NCBI RefSeq assembly: GCF_000429565.1
Contig: NZ_AUCC01000005.1
Location: 23,896 to 87,895 of the forward strand
Direction of reading: 5' to 3'
Origin: Arsenophonus nasoniae DSM 15247
Lineage (GTDB): Bacteria > Pseudomonadota > Gammaproteobacteria > Enterobacterales > Enterobacteriaceae
Length of the DNA: 64,000 nucleotides
Part shown: one piece after another, positions 55,113 through 61,784 of the stretch
Numbering within the stretch: position 1 is the first letter of the stretch
How the letters are laid out: the number at the start of each line of letters is the position of its first letter
Position numbers and translations under genes: made by a program
The notes under the pieces: generated by a model
Databases searched by the model: none
What the model was told of the DNA's origin: nothing
Seen by the model: only the letters and a program-made list of their open reading frames with translations

Positions 55113-55457
55113 CTAGCAACCATTGGCCTCCGGATGGGAAGATTTTTTTTGACCCTTCTTCTTCGAAATGTTTAAGCCATCGAGAGAGAAAGCCGGCTCG
55201 ATTTGGCCGGATTCTGGAGCTACTTTATCAGTCATTAACCAGAGGGTATATTTTTCAAATCTAGGATGTTTTGTAATTATTTGAAGAGTCGTCCACCCTG
55301 GTTCATTATGATTCCCTTCTAGTTTTTTCAATGTACTTATCGATATCCCGATAATCTTACATAGTTCTGCTTGACTCAGTCTTTCTGCTTTACGGATAGC
55401 TTTAAGTTTTTCAGAAATTAACATTTGACGAGGTTCCGATTTGTATTCTATACTCAT
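55113..55457 (-). CDS. Prophage repressor, XRE-type helix-turn-helix
   Basis: This 114-residue protein has a helix-turn-helix at about residues 12-60 (EKLKAIRKAERLSQAELCKIIGISISTLKKLEGN) and a short C-terminal part with a polar Lys-rich tail. Short repressors of this form, divergent to a Cox-like gene, are the C-type immunity repressors of P2-like phages. No LexA-like peptidase domain is present, so induction by RecA cleavage is unlikely. Two 12-bp direct repeats flank its start codon and may be its operators. Confidence 0.8.
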   Translation of the reverse strand: MSIEYKSEPRQMLISEKLKAIRKAERLSQAELCKIIGISISTLKKLEGNHNEPGWTTLQIITKHPRFEKYTLWLMTDKVAPESGQIEPAFSLDGLNISKKKGQKKSSHPEANGC

Positions 55458-55475
55458 AATTATAGGTTCCGATTT
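55431..55475. repeat. Direct repeat at the repressor start: candidate operators
   Basis: AGGTTCCGATTT occurs at 55431-55442 (inside the repressor gene, first codons) and again at 55464-55475 (just upstream of its ATG). The copies are identical and 33 bp apart, about three helical turns. P2 repressor C also uses two short direct repeats around its early promoter. A weaker pair CAAATCCACC / CAAATGCACC at 55513 and 55543 is spaced 30 bp. Confidence 0.65.
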
Positions 55476-55598
55476 ATATACTTAATTAGGTGTAAAAAAA
55501 CACAAATGCCGTCAAATCCACCTAAAACCGGAAAAATAGCGGCAAATGCACCCAGTGTTAAGCATAACAGATTAAAGCTCTATTTTTGATGTTTAAAA

Positions 55599-55634
55599 GG
55601 TCAGGAACGGTCTACAGCGGTCTAGAAGGGTCTA
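55599..55634 (+). repeat. Four GGTCTA-type repeats at exact 10-bp spacing upstream of the Cox-like gene
   Basis: GGTCAG starts at 55599 and GGTCTA at 55609, 55619 and 55629, so four copies lie on one face of the helix. They end 17 bp before the Cox-like ATG. P2 Cox binds several short direct repeats to repress its target promoter and direct excision; these are the natural candidate sites here. Confidence 0.7.
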
Positions 55635-55651
55635 AAACACATGAGGCACGA

Positions 55652-55924
55652 ATGATTAAGAGTGACTACACAGGGCAATATCCCGTTGACGCGGTAACGA
55701 TAGAAAAGTTTGCCGAGTTGATCGGTAAGACAGATGAAGCCGTTAGAGTGATGATTAAACGAGAAAAATTACCTGTGGTGGATTTTCAAGACCCGAACAA
55801 ACCTAATTCACGGGTAAGCGAAACGTGGATATACCTCCCTGAATTCAATCGCATAGTCCGAGAAGCCTACTTTAACCGTCCCGCAGAAGAACGAGACGCT
55901 TGGATTAAGTGGTTTAAGAAGTAA
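55652..55924 (+). CDS. Cox-like excisionase/regulator
   Basis: From the ATG at 55652 the 90-residue protein resembles P2 Cox: VTIEKFAELIGKTDEAVRVMIKREKLPVVDF is a winged-helix MerR/Xis-like fold, followed by ETWIYLPEFNRIVREAYFNRPAEERDAWIKWFKK, close to the Cox end. The frame is open from an ATG at 55586, but that would run through the repeat array. Cox proteins repress the repressor promoter and are the directionality factor in excision. No integrase is visible for it to work with. Confidence 0.82.
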   Translation: MIKSDYTGQYPVDAVTIEKFAELIGKTDEAVRVMIKREKLPVVDFQDPNKPNSRVSETWIYLPEFNRIVREAYFNRPAEERDAWIKWFKK

Positions 55925-55960
55925 TTGTACGAAAGGGCTGTGGCCCTCTACAGCAAGTTT

Positions 55961-56114
55961 TCCGGCTGTGAAAGTTCCTTAACATTTTGGTATCAGCAAA
56001 AAAAGTCTGTGAAACGGATGGCAGGGAAATTGCGCCTGTAATTTGCTGATAGCTTCGTAGGTTGTTTATGCGAAGCGGAGTTGAGCCTACTATCGTAGGG
56101 ACTTTCCAGCCGGA
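55961..56114 (+). ncRNA. Candidate structured RNA, multi-branched, unknown family
   Basis: The 297 bp between the Cox-like gene and the next gene have no supported frame but fold strongly. Closing stem: TCCGGCTG/T-bulge/GAAAGT (55961-55975) pairs with ACTTTCCAGCCGGA (56101-56114), 14 pairs. Inside it, TATCAGCAAA (55991-56000) pairs exactly with TTTGCTGATA (56042-56051). GCTTCG (56052-56057) pairs with CGAAGC (56070-56075), and CCTAC (56086-56090) with GTAGG (56095-56099). A small AGGGC/GCCCT hairpin precedes at 55934-55947. Strand is assumed from the flanking genes. It could be an independent RNA, a leader control element, or a put-like antiterminator. Confidence 0.5.
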
Positions 56115-56221
56115 GTATGCCGATACAGGTGTACACAAACCCCAAATAACCAATAGGTGGATTTGTAGTAAGTACTTTTCGTGCTTAGCATAAATCTTCT
56201 TATAGAGGGAGACATTTATCC

Positions 56222-56581
56222 ATGAATGCTCGACAACGTTGCCGTGAACGTAGGCAAATGCACTATAGAGATCAGTGTAGAATACGCACAATAAGATTAA
56301 ATTTACTCAAAAAACGCTCCACCGAAGAAATCATTGATAGTGTATGGAGCGAACATCATACACAAGAAAATGACGTTGTGAACCTGCTTGTTGCATTTAA
56401 AAATCAATTAGACAGACACACCGCAGACAGTATCGACAACCGCTGTCTAACAAAAACTTATCTTTATACGGTGAAGAACCGTTATCCTCGCAGAAGGAGA
56501 CGTAATGGATCTGGCAACCGAGAACAACATTTTACGAATAATCAAAAACTTCACACAGGAACAACGCGAGGCCTGCGATAA
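56222..56581 (+). CDS. Small basic phage protein, unknown
   Basis: A good ribosome site (GAGGGAGA) precedes the ATG at 56222. The 119-residue product is very basic at both ends (MNARQRCRERRQMHYRDQCR and RYPRRRRRNG), with an acidic helix in between (STEEIIDSVWSEH). The last 25 codons overlap the next gene in another frame. I do not recognise a family; the C-terminal part may be fortuitous. Confidence 0.5.
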   Translation: MNARQRCRERRQMHYRDQCRIRTIRLNLLKKRSTEEIIDSVWSEHHTQENDVVNLLVAFKNQLDRHTADSIDNRCLTKTYLYTVKNRYPRRRRRNGSGNREQHFTNNQKLHTGTTRGLR

Positions 56582-56798
56582 AGAAGGCGAACGCATTTAT
56601 GAATCGTTAAGTGACGGGTATCTTGCTCACGTCTTATCAAAGCAAATCTTTATTTACGAAGATAATTATGATGAGTCTCTTCTCGCAATCCAAACTACCC
56701 CTAGTTTCAATAATGCACTCTATGACCTAGGTCAACAACTCGCCAAAATTCTTTATGCGAAGAAGTGTCAAGATTCCTATTATGAGGTGCCTGCTTAA
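56505..56798 (+). CDS. Small phage protein, unknown
   Basis: This 97-residue acidic protein starts at 56505 after AGAAGGAGA. It overlaps the previous gene by 77 bp and the next by one base, typical of a packed early operon. It is predicted largely helical (QEQREACDKEGERIYESLSDGYLAHVLSKQI). No family is recognised. Confidence 0.55.
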   Translation: MDLATENNILRIIKNFTQEQREACDKEGERIYESLSDGYLAHVLSKQIFIYEDNYDESLLAIQTTPSFNNALYDLGQQLAKILYAKKCQDSYYEVPA

Positions 56799-57304
56799 TG
56801 ACTGAAAAAACTCATTATAGAAAGGCGTTCGATTCACCTTATTTGAGCAGCGCCGATATTGTTGAGCCGACAGTATTAACCATTTCTGAGGTTTTATTTG
56901 AAGCGGATAAGACCAGAAGAACAAAAGACGTTTTTAACACGGCTTATTTTAAAGAGAAAGAAATTAGACCCGGTGATACAGTTAAGCCGATGATTCTCAA
57001 TGCAACCAATAGCAAAATGGTTAGACAAATAACGGGCTCGCCGTTTCTTGAAGATTGGCAAAATGTAAAAGTCATGATTTGCGTTGAACGGGTAAAAAAT
57101 CGCCAAGAATATGTTGATGGATTAAGAATTTATCCCGCTATCACCAAGAAAAAAATATTAACACCAAGCCAGGTAGAGTCATGGGAAAGAGCCAAACAAA
57201 GTTATCTTAATACTGGATCGCTAGAAAAAGTATTAGCACATGTTGAGATGTCGCAGGAAGACCAGGAACGCCTCAAGCAGGAGTGCGCTAATGCAATGGC
57301 ATGA
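56798..57304 (+). CDS. Phage protein of unknown function upstream of the exonuclease
   Basis: The 168-residue protein begins at an ATG that shares a base with the previous stop. It has no membrane or signal segments. MVRQITGSPFLEDWQNVKVMICVERVKNRQEYVDGLRIYPA suggests a small beta-rich domain. A C-terminal helix region with LTPSQVESWERAKQSYLNTGSLEKVLAHVEMS follows. Position directly before YqaJ is common for proteins helping phage recombination, but no activity can be assigned. Confidence 0.6.
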   Translation: MTEKTHYRKAFDSPYLSSADIVEPTVLTISEVLFEADKTRRTKDVFNTAYFKEKEIRPGDTVKPMILNATNSKMVRQITGSPFLEDWQNVKVMICVERVKNRQEYVDGLRIYPAITKKKILTPSQVESWERAKQSYLNTGSLEKVLAHVEMSQEDQERLKQECANAMA

Positions 57305-57905
57305 TGTGCAGCAAAATACGGAAGTGTGGGATGCACTTCGTTTAGGAAAGGTGACAGCATCACAGTTTAGCTGTTTTATGGCCAACCAGGGAAAAACTTT
57401 CGGCGAACCCGCCAAGCGATATGCGTTACAAATTGCCCTGGAAATTATTACAGGGCAAAAATCAGAATTTAGTTTCACTAATGAGCATATGTTACGCGGA
57501 CACGAACAGGAGCCAATCGCCAGAAGGTTATACGAAGAAACAAATTTTATTGACGTAACTAACGGCGGATTTTTTGATTGCGGTGAGTATGGCGATAGTC
57601 CAGACGGATTAGTTGGAAATGACGGTGTTATTGAAATTAAGTCCGTTACCGCACCCGTGCATTATGCCACTTTGCAACGTGAATCTTTTGACCCAGCCTA
57701 CAAATGGCAGCTTATAGGCCACCTTGATTGTACAGGACGTGATTGGGTCGATTTTGTCAGCTATTGCAGCGACTTTCCAGAAGACAAACAGCTGATTGTT
57801 TGCCATTTGGAGAGGAGAAACTATCAAGAAGAAATCAATCAACTTCGCAAGAGGCGGAAAGATTTTCTTAATTTTATTGATGAGATAACAGGGATTCTAA
57901 AATGA
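57291..57905 (+). CDS. YqaJ-type phage recombination exonuclease
   Basis: From the ATG at 57291 (with GGAG upstream) the 204-residue protein belongs to the lambda-exonuclease/YqaJ group, which digests 5' ends of double-stranded DNA to prepare annealing. It has the start WDALRLGKVTASQF, the helix HMLRGHEQEPIARRLYEE, and the metal-site motif DSPDGLVGNDGVIEIKSV (Asp, Glu, Lys of the PD-(D/E)XK fold). Its start overlaps the previous gene by 14 bp. The partner for annealing or ssDNA binding is probably the gene at 58125. Confidence 0.88.
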   Translation: MQWHDVQQNTEVWDALRLGKVTASQFSCFMANQGKTFGEPAKRYALQIALEIITGQKSEFSFTNEHMLRGHEQEPIARRLYEETNFIDVTNGGFFDCGEYGDSPDGLVGNDGVIEIKSVTAPVHYATLQRESFDPAYKWQLIGHLDCTGRDWVDFVSYCSDFPEDKQLIVCHLERRNYQEEINQLRKRRKDFLNFIDEITGILK

Positions 57906-58093
57906 AATTTGAAGAATTAAGTGAACAGTCACAAGAAGCTGCACGTGAAGTTTTAGTGTATACATTAAAAAAAGAAATAGATTCAAGAGGCGATATTGCC
58001 AGTAACAGGGCGAAGTATCTCACCCATGCTATTAGAAATAGCTTTATTGCACTGGAAACAGAACAGCCAAAAAGAGGTTCTGGTGAAGATTAA
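57902..58093 (+). CDS. Small phage protein, unknown
   Basis: This 63-residue protein begins at ATG overlapping the exonuclease stop (ATGA). It is polar and helical (EELSEQSQEAAREVLVYTLKKEIDSR), with no recognised family. Coupling to the exonuclease suggests a role in the same process. Confidence 0.5.
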   Translation: MKFEELSEQSQEAAREVLVYTLKKEIDSRGDIASNRAKYLTHAIRNSFIALETEQPKRGSGED

Positions 58094-58124
58094 GCATCAT
58101 CAATTCCACTGAGGGGAGTAACCC

Positions 58125-58715
58125 ATGATGAATAACATTACGTTCACTTACAATGCAGAATCTGCGTTGGCTGCGGGTAAAAGCGGATTTATTACGGAAT
58201 CGGGCGCTTATGTTGTTACGATTCAGGAAGCAAAATATGTCACCAGCAGCAGCGGCGCTGAATCGATTGAATTTTCGGTTGAGGCGGATGATGGCAAAAA
58301 AGCAAACTACCTCAACGTCTACTGCAAGAAAAAAGACGGCTCGCCAAATCAATATGGTATTAACATGATCCACGCCATTATGGGTTGTGCTGACGTAGGA
58401 CAATTAACGACGAAAATGATTAATGCCCATACTCATATAGCCCCAGAGCTTACCAATAAGCGTATTGGTCTTGTCTTGCAAAAAACACTAAAGACAAAAA
58501 CGAACGGACAAAATACTTACAGTTTCGATATTCTCTTGTCTTTTGTTGCGCAAACTCGTCAGACATTAGAAGAGAAATTAAAAGGTTTACCTCCTGAAAT
58601 AATCGATAAAAAGTTTGCCAGACTACAGGATAAAGACGAACGCAAGAACGCCCCAGCAACCTACCATCAACAATATCAGTCAGAATATCCCGGTGATGAT
58701 GTTTTTTTTGGATAA
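58125..58715 (+). CDS. Probable phage single-stranded-DNA-binding protein (DUF669-like)
   Basis: The 196-residue protein has a beta-rich N-terminal half (ITFTYNAESALAAGKSGFITESGAYVVTIQEAKYV, then ESIEFSVEADDGKKANYLNVYCKKKDG), as in phage OB-fold proteins of the DUF669 type. The tail is acidic and hydrophilic and ends GDDVFFG, like the acidic C-terminal tip of SSB proteins. It lies two genes after the exonuclease. The start may be 58125 or the next ATG. A recombinase-type annealing role cannot be excluded. Confidence 0.65.
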   Translation: MMNNITFTYNAESALAAGKSGFITESGAYVVTIQEAKYVTSSSGAESIEFSVEADDGKKANYLNVYCKKKDGSPNQYGINMIHAIMGCADVGQLTTKMINAHTHIAPELTNKRIGLVLQKTLKTKTNGQNTYSFDILLSFVAQTRQTLEEKLKGLPPEIIDKKFARLQDKDERKNAPATYHQQYQSEYPGDDVFFG

Positions 58716-58718
58716 ATC

Positions 58719-59033
58719 ATGAATAACCTAGCAAAAATAATTCAGTCTATTCATCAAATGCAAGAAGTAGGTGTATTAAATGATTATGCTTATCAGCAAA
58801 CTATCATTCCGCAGTCCGACGCGCAATTACTTGCTTATTTTTCACTGGCTCTTTTTGATAAAGAGCACAGAGAATGCAAATGGTCAGAAGACGCCGAGGA
58901 TTACTTCTGGGTGTCAAGTTGTGGGCTTCAATGGCAGTTCATGGATGATGGGCCGAAAGAAAACGACATGACCTACTGTCCAAAATGCGGAGGTAGGTTA
59001 ATTGTCAACAATACTCCACTTGCGGATATTTAA
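58719..59033 (+). CDS. Phage protein with C-terminal zinc ribbon
   Basis: The 104-residue protein starts three bases after the previous stop. The C-terminal part has four Cys that fit a zinc ribbon, ECKW or SSCGLQW and YCPKCGGRLI. The N-terminal half is helical. Proteins of this type are common in phage early regions and have no assigned role. Confidence 0.6.
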   Translation: MNNLAKIIQSIHQMQEVGVLNDYAYQQTIIPQSDAQLLAYFSLALFDKEHRECKWSEDAEDYFWVSSCGLQWQFMDDGPKENDMTYCPKCGGRLIVNNTPLADI

Positions 59034-59035
59034 AC

Positions 59036-59063
59036 TTGCACACTCCCGTCAATCTGTTATATT
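59036..59063 (+). promoter_or_regulatory. Sigma-70 promoter of the C4-like RNA
   Basis: TTGCAC (59036-59041) and TATATT (59058-59063) are 16 bases apart. Transcription would start at about 59070 and meet the terminator at 59131-59154. Confidence 0.65.
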
Positions 59064-59069
59064 TAGACC

Positions 59070-59154
59070 TAGCACCTTAAGAAAACGGGTGTCGGGTTTG
59101 AGATCCCGAATATACGGGCGGACAAGATAGGCCGCTCTAAAGTGCGGTTTTTTT
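59070..59154 (+). ncRNA. C4-type antisense RNA
   Basis: A short transcript of about 85 nt has its own promoter and ends at an intrinsic terminator (CCGC at 59132-59135, GCGG at 59144-59147, then seven T). Bases 59092-59107 are complementary to the downstream stretch 59234-59248 (core ATCTCAA plus CCC). Bases 59082-59090 are complementary to 59262-59270. In phages P1 and P7 the c4 RNA pairs through two such blocks just upstream of icd and blocks translation, which is the same layout as here. The 5' end and processing are inferred. Confidence 0.65.
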
Positions 59155-59317
59155 ACGTCCGAAATCAGCGTTACGCCCCATAATGGCGGGATGTAACGGG
59201 GGAGCCTTCGCGCTCGCTGGTTTCTCGTATGCCGGTATCTCAACCCCATTACGTCTCGCCACCCCGTTTGAGATCGGGTTGGTGAGGTTGCAAAACCTTA
59301 TACGAGAGGCTACCACT

Positions 59318-59509
59318 ATGGTTGCTACAACCCAAACTCGCCCTGAGTTTATTGATACCTACTGGATCATTCCAGAATACTCCACTACCCCTTACGGCAA
59401 AGTGTCGTTTACACGCCAAGATCGCCGTATCTTCATCAGCTTGTTCAAAGACAGCCGCCTAATCTGGGCTGGTCGTCAACCAGTGCACACTGGCATGGAG
59501 GAAAATTAA
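59318..59509 (+). CDS. Icd-like phage protein (Ash/Icd locus)
   Basis: The ATG at 59318, with GAGAGG eight bases upstream, gives 63 residues starting MVATTQTRPEFIDTYW, the pattern of Icd-like host-division inhibitors of P1/P4-type phages. The same frame is open from 59183, and the extra 45 residues (GGAFALAGFSYAGISTPLRLATPFEIGL) resemble the Ash family. That stretch also forms the target of the antisense RNA, so both readings may be real. The product may affect host cell division; this rests on family resemblance only. Confidence 0.6.
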   Translation: MVATTQTRPEFIDTYWIIPEYSTTPYGKVSFTRQDRRIFISLFKDSRLIWAGRQPVHTGMEEN

Positions 59510-59510
59510 C

Positions 59511-59804
59511 ATGAGAATTGTTGATATCTCCAGTGCCCAACAGGAAAAAATAAAGCTAGAAATCACTTACGAAAGTCATAGCAGACTGATTAGAGCAAGA
59601 GAAGTCGCTGCTAGCATTTATAAGTATCTTGAAGCTGGAGAAGCTGAATTTAAGCCTATTCCGTGGCTCCCTGAAATTCTGGATTATCTGTGCAAAGACA
59701 TTGATGTCATTTTGCATGAAATCGATAAATGGGAATTGAAAAATAGCTTATCAAACGCCTATTTATTTAAAGAAAATAATTTAAAGGAGCCTTGTCATGA
59801 CTAA
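59511..59804 (+). CDS. Small phage protein, unknown
   Basis: The 97-residue protein starts two bases after the Icd-like stop and overlaps the replication gene by eight bases. It is helical and acidic (YESHSRLIRAREVAASIYKYLEAGEAEF). No family is recognised. Confidence 0.55.
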   Translation: MRIVDISSAQQEKIKLEITYESHSRLIRAREVAASIYKYLEAGEAEFKPIPWLPEILDYLCKDIDVILHEIDKWELKNSLSNAYLFKENNLKEPCHD

Positions 59805-60792
59805 CGTTACCTATGCCTATTTTAAATCAAAAGATGAGGAACAGGCGTTTCTCATGACTGGAAATGATATTGGATTTACTCAGTGGAATAATGAACTCAA
59901 GGAAGCGCTACTACTTGCGCCAATTACATTGAGGCAATACAAAATATTTGATGCAATACACAGACTTACTCTTGGCTGGAATAAAAAATCCGATCGTATC
60001 ACTAATACACAGTTAGGAAAAATGACGGGTATTCATCATACGCATGTCTGTAAGGTTAGAAAAGAACTTGAAGATATGAATATGATATTAAAACTCAGAA
60101 ATGAGGTGGCTATAAATCAAAATTATCATGATTGGCGTTTTAATAAAGGTTTAGCTGAATCAGCTAATAAAAATAAGCCAAATCAGCAAGGTTTAGCCGA
60201 AACAGCTAATGATGATGAAACATTAGCTAAAACGGCTAACAAAAATGAGCCAAATCAGCTAAACATTACCAAGTTGGCTAAAGGTTGCCAAAACAGCTAC
60301 ACATTAGCTGAAATGGCTAATATGAGTTTAGCTAAATCGGCTAATGAGAGTTTAGCCAAGTCAGCTAAACACCAAAGAAAGGAAAAACAGGAAAGAAAGA
60401 TATTAAAACATAAACTACCCCAACCCCCTTCTTTGGCAAAATCAAAACCGTTTGACCCAAGCTCGGTAGAACTTCCCACTTGGCTACCAAAACCAACCTG
60501 GGATTCCTGGGTGCAGTACCGCAGGGAAATCAACAAGCCGATTAAATCCCAGATGACGGTGACTCAGGCTATCAAGCTGCTAGGCAAGTGCCGCGATAAA
60601 GGACATCAGCCGGAAGAGATTATCAACGTCAGTATCGCCAACGGTTGGCAAGGACTCTTCGAACCTAATCAACCCGGAAGAACTCAGCAGACGAAACCTC
60701 ACTCTGTCGCAGATAGCTTTGCTGACAAGGACTATGGGGAACCGCCGCTACCTGATTGGGCGAGGGACTGTCTAGCAAGGGAGGGGCTATGA
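59797..60792 (+). CDS. Phage replication protein O
   Basis: Replication initiators of this kind bind iterons in the phage origin and recruit a helicase loader. The 331-residue protein has an N-terminal winged-helix Phage_rep_O domain (GFTQWNNELKEALLLAPITLRQYKIFDAIHRLTLGWNKK..D, then TQLGKMTGIHHTHVCKVRKELEDMN). Next is a repetitive middle (LAESAN, LAETAN, LAKTAN, LAEMAN, LAKSAN) and a C-terminal domain beginning LPTWLPKPTWDSWVQYR. The repetitive middle is the coding shadow of the iteron array. It overlaps the next gene by four bases. Confidence 0.88.
   Translation: MTNVTYAYFKSKDEEQAFLMTGNDIGFTQWNNELKEALLLAPITLRQYKIFDAIHRLTLGWNKKSDRITNTQLGKMTGIHHTHVCKVRKELEDMNMILKLRNEVAINQNYHDWRFNKGLAESANKNKPNQQGLAETANDDETLAKTANKNEPNQLNITKLAKGCQNSYTLAEMANMSLAKSANESLAKSAKHQRKEKQERKILKHKLPQPPSLAKSKPFDPSSVELPTWLPKPTWDSWVQYRREINKPIKSQMTVTQAIKLLGKCRDKGHQPEEIINVSIANGWQGLFEPNQPGRTQQTKPHSVADSFADKDYGEPPLPDWARDCLAREGL
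60151..60368 (+). repeat. Phage origin: about ten 17-bp iterons inside gene O
   Basis: Consensus TTAGCYRAATCRGCTAA, an imperfect palindrome. Good copies start at 60151, 60193, 60233, 60246, 60304, 60328 and 60352. Weaker ones start at 60174, 60266 and 60284. The last three are exactly 24 bp apart. The stretch 60369-60415 just after is nearly all purines with many A. Lambda ori has the same plan: palindromic iterons inside O followed by an A-rich asymmetric segment. Confidence 0.85.
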
Positions 60793-61640
60793 ACTACAGC
60801 GCAGAAATTACTACCGTGCGTCAAAAACTGGCAGACCTGAACGCGCCACCCAAGCCACTAGAGCACACGGTTTACGAGGAGAAGGAGGCCATCTGTGACA
60901 GGCACGGCTTATTCAAACAACGTTGCCGCAGGATGGCACTGTACGGCAAGGGGATTGAGACAAAAACCGAATGCCCTGCTTGCCTGACCGAAAAATTAAC
61001 CCAGTTGGAGCAAGCCGCAGCAGAGCAGGAAAAACACCGCAAGCGCTCAAAAATTAAAACGCTCATGGATAACCTGAACCTGCCGGAACGCTTTGCCGAT
61101 GTCACCCTGAATAACTACGAGCCAGTGAATCCTGATGCGGCACGTTGCTTAAAATTCTGCAATGCCTATGCCACCCATTGGCCTGAACGTCTTAAGCGGG
61201 GTGGCGGCTTGGTGATGTGTGGCAAGCCCGGTACAGGCAAGAATCATCTGGCACTGTCGATTGCGAAACACGTTATCAACGAACATCAAAGTTCAGCGCT
61301 ATTCACGACAGTTTTACGAATTGCCCGCGAATTTAAATCAACCTGGAGCAAAAACGCAGAATGTTCAGAAGCTGAGGTTATCAAGCGATATACGCAACCG
61401 GACTTGCTCATCATCGACGAGGTAGGCGTTCAGTTTGGTAGCGAGGCGGAAAAAATGATCTTATTCGAGGTCATTAACACGCGCTACGAGAGCATGAAGC
61501 CAACGATAATCATCAGCAATCTGGCATTGAACGAACTGGCCGGATTTATCGGAGAGCGCGTTATCGATCGTATGAACGACGGTGGCGGTTGCACGTTGAC
61601 GTTCACGTGGAGCAGTTACCGTTCACGCATGGCTGCATAA
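60789..61640 (+). CDS. DnaC-like helicase loader (phage P analogue)
   Basis: From the ATG at 60789, which overlaps the O stop as ATGA, the 283-residue protein is a DnaC/IstB-type AAA+ ATPase that would load the replicative helicase at the iteron origin. Cys pairs lie early (CDRHG..KQRC and CPACL). Walker A is CGKPGTGKNHLALSIA, Walker B LLIIDEVGVQ, and the arginine-finger region GERVIDRMNDGGG. Its codon use is clearly less AT-rich than the host genes, a sign of recent arrival. Confidence 0.9.
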   Translation: MNYSAEITTVRQKLADLNAPPKPLEHTVYEEKEAICDRHGLFKQRCRRMALYGKGIETKTECPACLTEKLTQLEQAAAEQEKHRKRSKIKTLMDNLNLPERFADVTLNNYEPVNPDAARCLKFCNAYATHWPERLKRGGGLVMCGKPGTGKNHLALSIAKHVINEHQSSALFTTVLRIAREFKSTWSKNAECSEAEVIKRYTQPDLLIIDEVGVQFGSEAEKMILFEVINTRYESMKPTIIISNLALNELAGFIGERVIDRMNDGGGCTLTFTWSSYRSRMAA

Positions 61641-61784
61641 ATCGATATAGCTAAGCAACTTTAAAATGCTTACAAATAATTGTTGTCGCTATCAATACAA
61701 AAATGATCCACCAAGAGTAAAAATAGCAGTTTTAACGCACTGCAGATGCTGAAATTAAACAAAACAATCTTATGAGATTAAAAA

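Noticed and set aside
55914..56291. A 125-codon open frame on the minus strand opposite the gap after the Cox-like gene
   Set aside because: It has no ribosome site, no recognisable protein features and overlaps the strong RNA pairings; it is a by-product of the structured stretch.
60297..60536. Open frame on the minus strand across the iterons with leucine-rich repeats
   Set aside because: The repeats come from the palindromic iterons; the plus-strand O gene explains the region.
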